Source: Eubacterium_U album | Lineage (GTDB): Bacteria; Bacillota; Clostridia; Lachnospirales; Lachnospiraceae | Length of the DNA stretch: 64,000 nt | Reading direction: 5' to 3' | Assembly (NCBI RefSeq): GCF_025336545.1 | Contig: NZ_JAODBU010000012.1 | Coordinates: 62,001-126,000, forward strand | Part shown: positions 44,639-53,304 of the stretch, piece by piece | Layout of the letters: every line of letters starts with the position of its first letter | Position numbering within the stretch: the stretch's first letter is position 1 | Program-made: the position numbers and the translations under genes | The notes under the pieces: generated by a model | What the model saw: only the letters and a program-made list of their open reading frames with translations | Databases searched by the model: none | What the model was told of the DNA's origin: nothing

Positions 44639-45946
44639 ATGGCAAAGAAAACAAGAGCAGAAAGAAATTTAAAATTTGAAACATTACAGTTACACGTAGG
44701 ACAGGAAAATCCGGATCCGGTTACAGATGCAAGAGCAGTTCCAATTTATCAGACATCATCATATGTATTTAAAAATTGCGACCATGCAGCGGCAAGATTT
44801 GGATTAACAGATGCAGGAAATATTTACGGAAGACTTACAAATCCTACAGAAGATGTTTTTGAACAGAGGATTGCAGCACTTGAAGGTGGTGTAGCAGCAT
44901 TAGCAGTTGCATCAGGTTCAGCAGCAATTTCATATACAATTGAAAACCTTGCACAGAACGGTGACCACATCGTTGCAGCAAAGAATATTTATGGTGGTAC
45001 ATACAACCTTTTAGCACACACACTTCCATCATACGGAATTACAACAACATTTGTTGATCCATTTAATTATGAAGAAATTGAATCAGCAATTAAGGAAAAT
45101 ACAAAAGCTGTATTTATTGAAACACTTGGAAATCCAAATTCAGACGTAGTAGATATTGAAAAGATTGCAAATATTGCACATGCACATAAGATTCCATTAG
45201 TAATCGATAATACATTTGCAACACCATATCTTGTAAGACCAATTGAATATGGTGCAGACATCGTTGTTCATTCAGCAACAAAATTCATCGGCGGACATGG
45301 AACAACAATCGGTGGTGTAATCGTTGATAGCGGTAAATTTGATTGGGAAGCATCAGGAAAGTTTGCTTCATTAGTTGAACCAAATCCAAGTTATCATGGT
45401 GTAAGCTTTACAAAGGCAGTAGGACCTGCAGCATTTGTAACAAAAATCAGAGCTATTTTACTTCGTGATACAGGTGCAACAATTTCACCATTTCATGCAT
45501 TTATTTTCTTACAGGGATTAGAAACATTATCACTTAGAGTTGAAAGACATGTTCAGAATGCATTAAAGGTTGTAGAATATTTGAATAATCATCCACAGGT
45601 TGAAAATGTAAATCATCCATCAGTATCAAAGGACCCTGAACAGCAGGCACTTTACAAGAAATACTTCCCTAATGGTGGTGGCTCAATCTTTACATTTGAA
45701 ATTAAAGGTGATGCACAGAAGGCAAAAGATTTCATTGATAATCTTGAATTATTCTCATTGTTGGCAAATGTAGCAGATGTTAAATCATTAGTTATTCATC
45801 CTGCATCAACAACTCATTCACAAATGACAGAAGAAGAACTTTTAGGTTCAGGAATCAAACCAAACACAATCAGATTATCAATCGGTACAGAAAATATTGA
45901 TGATATTATTGAAGATTTAGAAGAAGCATTTAAAGCAGTGAAATAA
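44639..45946 (+). CDS. metY: O-acetylhomoserine sulfhydrylase / aminocarboxypropyltransferase
   Basis: A 435-aa PLP enzyme of the Cys/Met metabolism family. It joins sulfide to O-acetylhomoserine to give homocysteine; some members also use O-acetylserine. Motifs: T-L-Q-L-H-V-G-Q near the start, Y-G-R-L-T-N-P-T, and PLP Lys215 in S-A-T-K-F-I-G-G-H-G. Length of about 430 aa favours MetY over the shorter MetB/MetC. SD AAGGAG. Preceded by the Cys-rich leader peptide. CysK follows. Confidence 0.92.
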   Translation: MAKKTRAERNLKFETLQLHVGQENPDPVTDARAVPIYQTSSYVFKNCDHAAARFGLTDAGNIYGRLTNPTEDVFEQRIAALEGGVAALAVASGSAAISYTIENLAQNGDHIVAAKNIYGGTYNLLAHTLPSYGITTTFVDPFNYEEIESAIKENTKAVFIETLGNPNSDVVDIEKIANIAHAHKIPLVIDNTFATPYLVRPIEYGADIVVHSATKFIGGHGTTIGGVIVDSGKFDWEASGKFASLVEPNPSYHGVSFTKAVGPAAFVTKIRAILLRDTGATISPFHAFIFLQGLETLSLRVERHVQNALKVVEYLNNHPQVENVNHPSVSKDPEQQALYKKYFPNGGGSIFTFEIKGDAQKAKDFIDNLELFSLLANVADVKSLVIHPASTTHSQMTEEELLGSGIKPNTIRLSIGTENIDDIIEDLEEAFKAVK

Positions 45947-45947
45947 T

Positions 45948-46040
45948 GATACCCGCGATATGCAAATATTGGGTAGGATTGTGGGAGTGCGTAGCACGGA
46001 ACAATCCGGAGGCATCAAAGTTGGAGAATTTTGATACCAA
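45948..46040 (-). repeat. Dispersed intergenic repeat, copy E (left half, reverse orientation)
   Basis: On the minus strand it reads ACTTTGATGCCTCCGGATTG, TTCCGTGCTACGCACTCCCA, CAATCCTACCCAATATTTGC. This is very close to the copy at 55503. The core folds as GGATTGT...ACAATCC with an inner GTGC / GCAC stem. Confidence 0.75.
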
Positions 46041-46176
46041 TATATATAATATAATATATGAATTGAAAAATATTGTAGTATAATAAAATTTGTAATAAAA
46101 ATAAAACGGAACCCGCAAAACCCGCATTAAGCGTAAAAAGACAACGGAACCCGCAAGAAAAGAAAGAAGGATTATT

Positions 46177-47106
46177 ATGGGAAAGATATATAAGGGAACT
46201 TTAGAATTAGTTGGAAATACACCATTAGTTGAATTTACACAGATTGAAGAAACTGAAGGTGTTGAAGCAAAGATTTTAGCAAAACTTGAATACTTCAATC
46301 CGGCAGGAAGCGTAAAGGATAGAATTGCAAAAGAAATGATTGAAGACGCTGAACGTACAGGAAAATTAAAACCAGGTTCAACAATTATTGAACCAACATC
46401 AGGTAATACAGGTATCGGCTTAGCTGCAATTGCAACAACTAAAGGATATAAGAGCATTATCGTAATGCCTGAGACAATGAGTATTGAAAGACGTAACATT
46501 ATTAAAGCATATGGAGCTGAGATTGTTCTTACAGATGGCGCTAAGGGAATGAAAGGTGCTATAGCTAAGGCAAATGAATTAGCAGAAGAAATCGAAAACA
46601 GCTTTATTCCGGCACAGTTTGAAAATCAGGCTAACCCTGAAGCACATAGAAAAACAACAGGACCTGAAATCTGGGAAGATACAGATGGAAACGTAGATGT
46701 ATTTGTTGCAGGTGTAGGTACAGGTGGAACAATTACAGGTGTAGGCGAATATTTAAAGAAACAGAACCCTAACGTTAAGGTAATCGCTGTAGAACCTGAA
46801 ACATCACCTGTTTTATCAAAGGGTGAATCAGGACCACATAAAATTCAGGGGATTGGAGCAGGATTTGTACCAAGCACATTGAATACAAAAGTATATGATG
46901 AAATTATTGCAGTACCAAATGAAGTTGCATTTGAATATGGAAAGAAAGTTGCAGCTAAAGAAGGTGTGTTAGTAGGTATTTCATCAGGAGCAGCCCTTTA
47001 TGCAGCAATTCAGGTAGCAAAGCGTCCTGAATACAAAGGAAAGAATGTTGTAGTTCTATTACCTGATAGCGGTGATAGATACTATTCAACTCCATTATTC
47101 CAGTAG
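46177..47106 (+). CDS. cysK: Cysteine synthase A
   Basis: A 309-aa PLP enzyme that makes cysteine from O-acetylserine and sulfide. PLP Lys47 in N-P-A-G-S-V-K-D-R-I, T-S-G-N-T-G substrate loop, and G-T-G-G-T-I-T-G phosphate-binding loop. SD GAAGGA. Probably on its own promoter (TTGAAA...TATAAT near 46062). Partner of metY in the sulfur pathway. Its strong codon bias suggests high expression. Confidence 0.95.
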   Translation: MGKIYKGTLELVGNTPLVEFTQIEETEGVEAKILAKLEYFNPAGSVKDRIAKEMIEDAERTGKLKPGSTIIEPTSGNTGIGLAAIATTKGYKSIIVMPETMSIERRNIIKAYGAEIVLTDGAKGMKGAIAKANELAEEIENSFIPAQFENQANPEAHRKTTGPEIWEDTDGNVDVFVAGVGTGGTITGVGEYLKKQNPNVKVIAVEPETSPVLSKGESGPHKIQGIGAGFVPSTLNTKVYDEIIAVPNEVAFEYGKKVAAKEGVLVGISSGAALYAAIQVAKRPEYKGKNVVVLLPDSGDRYYSTPLFQ

Positions 47107-47129
47107 GAATTATGTATATATAATAACAA

Positions 47130-47169
47130 CACAAAGACTCTCAGCCGTAACAGGTTGAGAGTTTTGTGT
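47130..47169. terminator. Bidirectional terminator after cysK
   Basis: ACTCTCAGCC / GGTTGAGAGT stem with flanking CACAAA / TTTGTG pairing, loop GTAACA. It serves cysK and possibly the convergent HTH gene. Confidence 0.8.
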
Positions 47170-47233
47170 ATTATATTGCTTTCTGCGCTATTTATCAGGT
47201 CTTGAGTAAAGTTTAGAACCGTTTCTGTAACTA

Positions 47234-47686
47234 TTATTTTATAGGTTCAAAATTCTCTTCAAACAATAATTCATTTGTTTCCATGATTGAGTAATTATTA
47301 TTGATGGAAAAAATAATTATAGAATCTCTTGCATCCTTTGCATATAAGATTTTTTGTTTGCCAATAGTGAGAGCACGCTGCGTTTCAGTAAGATTCAGAC
47401 CTATTCCAATGCAAAGTGCGATTAGTTTTTCACGTCCGATAACCTTTTGACCTTTAAAAATTTCATAACCATAAGTTCTATCGAGATTTGAATTCTTAAT
47501 TGCCTGGCTTTTAGAAATCCCTTTCTCAGTAAGTTTATTTCCCAAATATTCGTCAAGGCTCAGTTCTTCATCTAAATTTGATGAAATATATGATTTTAAA
47601 TCCTTTTGATTGTTAGCAGATTTTAATATCTTTAAAAGATCATCAGTAGGTTTCTCTGATAAATTTTTTATGTCTGATTTGTTCAA
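47234..47686 (-). CDS. HTH protein paired with Ser/Thr kinase
   Basis: A 150-aa protein with an XRE-like helix-turn-helix in the middle (G-I-S-K-S-Q-A-I-K-N-S-N-L-D-R, then R-E-K-L-I-A-L-C-I-G-I-G-L) and a helical C-terminus. It is divergent from a Ser/Thr kinase gene 87 bp away. Such HTH/kinase pairs are common in Lachnospiraceae, and the HTH protein may be a phosphorylation target. Function inferred from context only. Confidence 0.7.
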   Translation of the reverse strand: MNKSDIKNLSEKPTDDLLKILKSANNQKDLKSYISSNLDEELSLDEYLGNKLTEKGISKSQAIKNSNLDRTYGYEIFKGQKVIGREKLIALCIGIGLNLTETQRALTIGKQKILYAKDARDSIIIFSINNNYSIMETNELLFEENFEPIK

Positions 47687-47773
47687 ATTAAAACGTCCTT
47701 TCTTTTGTGATAATCAAAAATAGTGTATAATATTAACTACATCAGTTTATTAAAAATGTAAAGGGAAATCAAT

Positions 47774-48853
47774 ATGACTAACAGAGAAAAATATATTTTG
47801 TCAATTTACGAAGAACTGTCCGATATGGGAAAACATGAAAATGTGAAATTAGTAAAAAATACTGTAAATGATGGAATATACATTAAAAAGACTTTGAAAA
47901 ATTATAATATAGAAATATATAAAATTTTGAAAAACAGGCAAATCAAAGGAATTCCAAAAGTATATGAAATTATAGAAGATGAGAAAGAACTTATTATTAT
48001 AGAAGAATATATACATGGACAGACTTTGGACAAAAAATATAACAAAACTGATGTGGAAACAGTAAAAAAAATCATGGAACAGTTGTGTAATATTTTAAAA
48101 CAATTACATAATATGAATCCGCCGATTATTCATAGAGACATAAAACCAACAAATATTATGGTTTCAAATGATGATGTCGTATATCTTGTAGATTTTAACA
48201 TTTCAAGGGAATATGACGAAAATCAAAGTGTTGATACAGTAATAATGGGAACACAAGGATATGCATCACCTGAACAGTGTGGTTTTGCACAGACGGATTG
48301 CAGGTCAGATATTTATTCGATAGGAATGCTAATGAAAAATATACTCATGGTTGATGAGTATCCTGATAAAGAAACAAAGAGTCTTAAAAGAATAATAGAT
48401 AAATGTACATCTATAGACCCTGAAAAAAGATATAAAAATATAGAAAAGTTAGAGCAGGCATTAAATAATAAATTGGGCGAAAGAATTAGTTTTCAGTGTA
48501 ATGAAACTGATGAAAAAATAAAACAGTCATTTTTGCCACCTGGATTTAGAAGCGGAAAGATTGCTAATATGTTAATTGCATTGGCAGGATATGCAAGTAT
48601 GATTAGTCTTGCAATGGCGATGGAGTCAAGTAGTTCTAATCCGGTTGTTAAGACAAAAGAAGATATAGTGTTCAAGATAATTATGCTAATAACAGAATTA
48701 GTTACAGTAGCAATTTACTTTAATTGGAGAGGAATAAGAGACGGACTTCCGATTGTAAAAGAAAAAAATATGTTGATAAGATTGATTGGATTTGCAATTT
48801 ATCCGGTTACAATTCTCGTATTATTAATAGTTGTTGCATTGATAATTATATAA
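47774..48853 (+). CDS. Membrane Ser/Thr protein kinase
   Basis: A 359-aa Hanks-type kinase. Catalytic loop I-I-H-R-D-I-K-P-T-N is intact (residues 118-127), and G-T-Q-G-Y-A-S-P-E-Q marks the activation and APE region. The usual DFG is changed to D-F-N (140-142), and the glycine-rich loop is weak. Two or three membrane helices occupy residues 262-358, with no PASTA repeats. The kinase domain is cytosolic. Context: divergent HTH protein. Confidence 0.85.
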   Translation: MTNREKYILSIYEELSDMGKHENVKLVKNTVNDGIYIKKTLKNYNIEIYKILKNRQIKGIPKVYEIIEDEKELIIIEEYIHGQTLDKKYNKTDVETVKKIMEQLCNILKQLHNMNPPIIHRDIKPTNIMVSNDDVVYLVDFNISREYDENQSVDTVIMGTQGYASPEQCGFAQTDCRSDIYSIGMLMKNILMVDEYPDKETKSLKRIIDKCTSIDPEKRYKNIEKLEQALNNKLGERISFQCNETDEKIKQSFLPPGFRSGKIANMLIALAGYASMISLAMAMESSSSNPVVKTKEDIVFKIIMLITELVTVAIYFNWRGIRDGLPIVKEKNMLIRLIGFAIYPVTILVLLIVVALIII

Positions 48854-49221
48854 ATTGTAAGTTATAAATGTAAGGTCACTTTAAGCTTAGTTTTGTTTGC
48901 TTAGTTTGCAAATTGCAATTAAATATACATATAAAACTATCCACGAAATTTAATAAATTAATGCAAATTTACAATTTAATAATTGTATGCTGACAGCATA
49001 CCAAATATTTCCACAAATCCTATAAAATAGTTGTAAATCAGACACGGATTTACGAAATGATTTCCGATTTCAAAACTTAAAACGGTCATAATTCCCTTGA
49101 CTGTATTTTTAGGATTTGAGAAACGATTTCAATTTCAGAAATTAATCCGGTTAAATATAACATTTTAGAAGGAGGAGAGTATAGGTGTGTTTAAATTTAA
49201 ATACATCATACCAGGAAAATT
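48854..49221. other. 368-nt intergenic region before the DUF4352-like gene
   Basis: A/T-rich leader sequence. I see imperfect copies of GGATTT(A/G)-GAAA-GATTTC near 49044 and 49113, and a TTGACT at about 49098 without a convincing -10. GGAGGAG at 49171 is followed by a GTG at 49187 that opens a 23-codon frame overlapping the next gene. No RNA gene recognised. Confidence 0.35.
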
Positions 49222-49818
49222 ATGGCAGGCGAGAAAAAGAAGAAAAAATGGTGGATAGCAGCGATAGTGATTGTAGTACTTATAATTGTAGCAGCAGGGG
49301 GAAACTCAGAAGATTCAGATAAATCAGGAACTGATTCAAATCCTAAAAAAGTGTCGCAGACAGATGACAAAAAAGATTCTAATGATGAAAATAAAGGCGA
49401 TGCTGATTCTAAAAATGATAAACAGGAAGAGTCAGTACAGACTGAGTTTGCAAAAGGTGATGTAGTTGAAACTAAAAGTTTGAAAGTCTCTTTTTTGGAT
49501 TGTGGTGAATTTACTGATTATAGTGAATATTCAGAACCGGCAAAGGGAAACAAAATAATATATGCTACATTTGAATTTGAAAATATATCAGATGATAATG
49601 AATACATTTCTACAGGTGATTTTTCGTGTTATGCAGATGGATATGATTGCGAATCATATTATGATTTTGATCAGGAAAGTTTAGATGCAACTCTTTCAAA
49701 GGGAAGAAAAACAAAAGGAAAGATATTTTTTGAAGTACCTAAAGATGCAAAAGAAATAAAGATAGAATATGATATAAATTTCCTTACATCTGATAAGATA
49801 ATTTTTGTATATCAGTAA
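49222..49818 (+). CDS. Membrane-anchored DUF4352-like protein
   Basis: A 198-aa protein. A basic start (K-K-K-K-K-W-W), one membrane helix (residues 11-27), a linker rich in D, S and K (28-75), and an extracytoplasmic Ig-like domain resembling DUF4352. Typical motifs are F-A-K-G-D-V-V-E, K-I-I-Y-A-T-F-E-F-E-N-I-S-D-D and a C-terminal beta strand. Role unknown; such proteins are common at the cell surface of Clostridia. SD is modest (CCAGGAAA). Confidence 0.65.
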   Translation: MAGEKKKKKWWIAAIVIVVLIIVAAGGNSEDSDKSGTDSNPKKVSQTDDKKDSNDENKGDADSKNDKQEESVQTEFAKGDVVETKSLKVSFLDCGEFTDYSEYSEPAKGNKIIYATFEFENISDDNEYISTGDFSCYADGYDCESYYDFDQESLDATLSKGRKTKGKIFFEVPKDAKEIKIEYDINFLTSDKIIFVYQ

Positions 49819-49929
49819 GTGAAATAAAAATGCAAATACGGATAATATAAAAAATTGAGAGCAAAATAAACAATAGATTGCATATCAGTTGAATATATCT
49901 CGACAATAAAATATTTGCAAAAACATAAA

Positions 49930-50008
49930 GTCCTTTAAGTTAAGGTGATTTGCTTAGAAAATGGATATTTTTTCTAAAATGGCACAACCTATACTTAAAG
50001 GATTTTTT
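49930..50008 (+). terminator. Terminator before pyk
   Basis: TCCTTTAAGT...AGGT pairs with ACCT...ACTTAAAGGA, followed by TTTTTTCC. Confidence 0.75.
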
Positions 50009-50078
50009 CCTTTTTAGTTTTAAAAATAAAGTATTTGATGCTAAAAAGTGTATTTTTCTTTTAAATAGGAAAAAACAG

Positions 50079-50107
50079 TTGAAATAAATAAAGGATATTT
50101 GTATTAT
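50079..50107 (+). promoter_or_regulatory. Candidate pyk promoter
   Basis: TTGAAA (50079-50084), 17 nt, TATTAT (50102-50107). A leader of about 110 nt follows. Confidence 0.5.
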
Positions 50108-50222
50108 AAATGGGGTTAGGTAATATGTATTTGGTATAATATTTCAAATATAATTTCTCAAATATCTATCCTTGGTTTTGGAAATTCAAATTAAGTAAAT
50201 TAAGCGTATAAGGAGAAGAATA

Positions 50223-51635
50223 ATGCGTAAAACAAAGATTGTATGTACAATAGGACCGGCATCTACAGACGAGAAAATCATTACAGACATGTGTAAAGCA
50301 GGAATGAACGTTGCGCGTCTCAATTTTTCACATGGCACACACGAAGAACAGCAGAAAAAAATTGATATAATTAAAAAAGTTAGAACAAAATTAAATCTTC
50401 CTATAGCGGTTATGTTAGATACAAAGGGACCAGAATATAGAATTAGAACATTTAAAGACGGAAAGATTGAATTAAAGGCTGGAGACCCATTTACTTTTAC
50501 AACTGATGAAGTAGAAGGCGACCAGACAATAGTCTCTGTATCTTATAAGAATTTGAACAAGGATTTAAATGTAGGGGACAGAATTTTATTAAATAATGGT
50601 TTAATGGAATTTGTCGTAAAAGAAATTAAGGGAAACAACATTATCACAGAAGTTACAGTAGGTGGTGTTTTATCAGACAGAAAGAGTATGAGCTTCCCTA
50701 ATAAAGTATTAAAACAGAAATATTTGAGTGAACAGGATAAGCAGGATATATTATTTGGTATTAAAAATGAAGTTGCTTATATTGCATGCTCATTTGTATC
50801 ACAGAAGCAGGATTTATTAGATGTAAAGCAGTTTTTGAAAGAAAATGACGGTGAAGATATCGACCTCATTGCAAAGATTGAAAATCAGGCAGGTGTAGAT
50901 AATATTGAAGAAATTTGCGAAGCCTGTGAAGGCATTATGATTGGCCGTGGTGACATGGGTGTTGAAATTGCATACGAAGAGCTTCCGGCAATTCAGAAGC
51001 ATTTGATTACTAAGTGTCGTATGCTTGGTAAACGAGTTATTACAGCAACAGAAATGTTAGAGTCAATGATTACAAATATCAGACCAACAAGAGCTGAAAT
51101 ATCAGACGTTGCCAATGCTGTTTACGATGGAACAAGTGCAATCATGTTATCAGGAGAAACTGCAGCAGGAAAATATCCGGTAAAAGCTGTAGAAGTAATG
51201 GCTAAGATTGCTGAAAGAACAGAACAGAGTATCCATTATGATAAAAGATTTAGAAATTTTGATTTCCAGATTAGAAATGAAATAGATGCTATTTCACATG
51301 CAACATGTGGTATGGCTATTGATATTAAGGCAAAAGGAATTGCTGTATGTACATTATCAGGTATGACAGCAAGAATGATTTCAAGATTCCGTTCACCGGT
51401 TGATATTGTAGGTCTTACAACAAATGAGAAGACATGGAGAAAATTAGCTTTATCATGGGGTGTAACACCTATTATGGTAGAAGAATTTGATTCTACAGAA
51501 GTTTTATTCTACACAGCTAAGAAAACAGCTAAAGAAGTACTTGGCTTAGAAAAAGATGACAGAATCGTAATTACAGGTGGATATACAAATGGCACATCAG
51601 GTAATACAAACTTAATTAAAGTTGAAAGAATTTAA
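50223..51635 (+). CDS. pyk: Pyruvate kinase
   Basis: A 470-aa glycolytic enzyme (PEP plus ADP to pyruvate plus ATP). N-terminal T-K-I-V-C-T-I-G-P-A-S, a K-I-E-N signature in L-I-A-K-I-E-N-Q-A-G-V near residue 220, and M-I-G-R-G-D-M-G-V. It ends after the regulatory C domain and lacks the extra PEP-utiliser domain found in some Firmicutes. SD AAGGAGAAG. Monocistronic, with own terminator. Confidence 0.96.
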   Translation: MRKTKIVCTIGPASTDEKIITDMCKAGMNVARLNFSHGTHEEQQKKIDIIKKVRTKLNLPIAVMLDTKGPEYRIRTFKDGKIELKAGDPFTFTTDEVEGDQTIVSVSYKNLNKDLNVGDRILLNNGLMEFVVKEIKGNNIITEVTVGGVLSDRKSMSFPNKVLKQKYLSEQDKQDILFGIKNEVAYIACSFVSQKQDLLDVKQFLKENDGEDIDLIAKIENQAGVDNIEEICEACEGIMIGRGDMGVEIAYEELPAIQKHLITKCRMLGKRVITATEMLESMITNIRPTRAEISDVANAVYDGTSAIMLSGETAAGKYPVKAVEVMAKIAERTEQSIHYDKRFRNFDFQIRNEIDAISHATCGMAIDIKAKGIAVCTLSGMTARMISRFRSPVDIVGLTTNEKTWRKLALSWGVTPIMVEEFDSTEVLFYTAKKTAKEVLGLEKDDRIVITGGYTNGTSGNTNLIKVERI

Positions 51636-51683
51636 TTAGCTGATTTTGAAAGATAAATAATTAGAAAAATTTAAATTAAAGAG

Positions 51684-51728
51684 GGACTGCAAATAATTGT
51701 GAATACTTTTATTTGCAGTTCTTTTTTA
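51684..51728 (+). terminator. Terminator after pyk
   Basis: GGACTGCAAATAA pairs with TTATTTGCAGTTC, followed by TTTTTT. Confidence 0.85.
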
Positions 51729-51792
51729 GACATTGCATTGTATGTTTAATTAGATTAATTGTTACTAAAAAGATTATTTCTATAAATTTATA

Positions 51793-51840
51793 TTGACAAA
51801 CAAAAGAATGTAAAGTATATTGTAGTTAGTTAAGACTAAC
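51793..51840 (+). promoter_or_regulatory. Promoter and DtxR-like operator of the DUF3793-flavodoxin region
   Basis: TTGACA (51793-51798), 17 nt, TATATT (51816-51821). Directly downstream, GTTAGTTAAGACTAAC (51825-51840) is a near-palindrome like DtxR/IdeR-type metal-regulator sites. Confidence 0.6.
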
Positions 51841-51874
51841 GCAAAGTTTTAACAACTAACTGCACCTATAAAAT

Positions 51875-51968
51875 CGGGCATAATGCAACACGAAAGTGTT
51901 TAGGTCATAAGTAAGTTTCTACCTCCAATGAAACACGACTTATGACTGATAAAGCCCGTAATTTTTTT
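51875..51968 (+). ncRNA. Candidate structured leader RNA (three-way junction)
   Basis: CGGGC (51875-51879) pairs with GCCCG (51954-51958). Inside are a perfect AACAC-GAAA-GTGTT tetraloop hairpin (51887-51900) and a 9-bp helix GTCATAAGT / ACTTATGAC (51904-51946). The latter is capped by GTTTC / GAAAC with loop TACCTCCAAT. Seven T follow the closing stem. CTACCTCC at 51919-51926 is perfectly complementary to GGAGGTAG at the DUF3793 SD (52018-52025). This suggests RBS sequestration or a riboswitch-like leader. Family unknown. Confidence 0.55.
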
Positions 51969-51977
51969 GACCTACAG

Positions 51978-51993
51978 GTTAGTTATAACTAAC
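51978..51993 (+). promoter_or_regulatory. Second DtxR-like operator (perfect palindrome)
   Basis: GTTAGTTATAACTAAC is a perfect 16-bp palindrome, matching the site at 51825 at all but two positions. It lies 37 bp before the DUF3793 start codon. Confidence 0.55.
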
Positions 51994-52030
51994 TAAAGGC
52001 GGGAATTAAAATGTTTGGGAGGTAGGCAAT

Positions 52031-52612
52031 ATGTTTGAACAGGAGTTAATAGAGCATTGTTCTCCAACGTTAGCGTCTATTAAGGCAGCAAGCCTATTTA
52101 CATATACATATAAATCACTAAAAGAGCTTCATGTAAGAGTGACTTATTGGAATTCAAAAATGAAGAGAAAAGGTATTACATTTGACATTTTGTCAGAAAA
52201 CGTGGGAGTGAATAAAGCCCTTATATATGTTTACAGAAGAGCAGATTTGGAAAAAATATTAAACAGGGATGAAATAAGAAGTTTCTTATTAAATCATGGA
52301 TATTTGATTGATGACAATGAAATTGTCGGAGGCGTTAATTGCGAAAACATAATACTCCAGTTAAAGAAGAAATTTGAAAAGTTAAATCAGTTTCCACATG
52401 AAATAGGAATATTTTTAGGATATCCAATAGGTGATGTAAAAGGCTTTATTGAAAATCATGGGTGCAATTGCAAATGTACAGGTTATTGGAAAGTATATTG
52501 CAATGAAGAAGAGGCAACAAAGACATTTCGTAAATATAAAAAATGCAGAGATATTTATATGAATCTTTGGATTAGTGGGCGTAGTGTTATGCAATTAACA
52601 GTTGCAGCTTAA
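52031..52612 (+). CDS. DUF3793 family protein
   Basis: A 193-aa soluble protein. Family features are the E-x-x-C-S-P-T-L-A-x-I-K-x-A-S-L-F start, a central E-I-G-I-F-L-G-Y-P-I-G-D-V segment and the C-K-C-T-G-Y-W-K-V-Y cysteine/aromatic box. Its role is unknown; the family is often beside flavodoxin or ferrous-iron transport genes, as here. SD GGGAGGTAGG is strong but can pair with the leader RNA loop. Confidence 0.8.
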   Translation: MFEQELIEHCSPTLASIKAASLFTYTYKSLKELHVRVTYWNSKMKRKGITFDILSENVGVNKALIYVYRRADLEKILNRDEIRSFLLNHGYLIDDNEIVGGVNCENIILQLKKKFEKLNQFPHEIGIFLGYPIGDVKGFIENHGCNCKCTGYWKVYCNEEEATKTFRKYKKCRDIYMNLWISGRSVMQLTVAA

Positions 52613-52746
52613 ATGAATATAAGTAGGCAGATTAGTTATAATACGTAGCACATAATAATTAGTCAGTTATATTCTGAAAATAATATCATATAATAAAAAA
52701 CTTATGAATAATCATAAGCAAATATAAATAAGGAGGATTTTAACAA

Positions 52747-53169
52747 ATGAGTAAAATCGCAGTAGTATTTTGGACAGGAACAGGTAATACATCAACAATG
52801 GCAACAGCTGTAGTTGAAGGAATAAAAGAAGCAGGTGCAGAAGCCGAATTAATTGCAGCAGCAGATTTTGGCGCAGCTAAAGTAAAAGAGTATGATGGAA
52901 TTGCATTTGGATGCCCTGCCATGGGAGACGAAGTTTTGGAAGAAAGCGAATTTGCACCAATGTTTGATGAGTGCAAACCTGAATTACTGGGAAAGAAAGT
53001 AGCATTATTTGGCTCATACGGTTGGGGAACAGGCGAATGGATGGAAAATTGGGAAGCTGACTGTGCAGCATCAGGAATTAAACTTGCAACAGATAGTGTA
53101 ATTGCTAATGAAATGCCTGATGAAGAAGCCCTTGCAGCATGTAAAGCTCTTGGAGCAGCATTAGTTTAA
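52747..53169 (+). CDS. Flavodoxin
   Basis: A 140-aa short-chain flavodoxin that carries electrons with FMN, often replacing ferredoxin when iron is scarce. FMN phosphate loop W-T-G-T-G-N-T at residues 10-16, F-G-C-P-A-M-G-D-E near residue 55 and L-F-G-S-Y-G-W-G near residue 85. SD AAGGAGG. Either in the DUF3793 transcript or on its own; GATTAGTTATAAT in the gap (about 52631) resembles a half operator. Fits iron-responsive control. Confidence 0.93.
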   Translation: MSKIAVVFWTGTGNTSTMATAVVEGIKEAGAEAELIAAADFGAAKVKEYDGIAFGCPAMGDEVLEESEFAPMFDECKPELLGKKVALFGSYGWGTGEWMENWEADCAASGIKLATDSVIANEMPDEEALAACKALGAALV

Positions 53170-53304
53170 TATAATAATTAAATAGTGTTTATACAAAACA
53201 ATCTCAAATGTGAAATAGCTTTGATATAAAGCAAACCAAATAAGATTTGATAACTACTCCTGAAAAAATATGGAGAAAATCATAATAAATTCTACTAACA
53301 TAAT

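Noticed and set aside
46093..46165. Short direct repeat ACGGAACCCGCAA before cysK as a CRISPR or operator
   Set aside because: Only two close copies, no spacer pattern and no cas genes; not enough for a regulatory call.
45930..46499. 189-aa minus-strand open frame over the metY end and cysK start
   Set aside because: Overlaps cysK and a dispersed repeat and resembles no protein; a shadow frame.
51904..51946. TTTCTACC inside the leader RNA resembles the J2/3 core of purine riboswitches
   Set aside because: The surrounding helices do not form the purine aptamer: no P2/P3 loop pair or TATAA closing context. The similarity is limited to eight bases in a hairpin loop.
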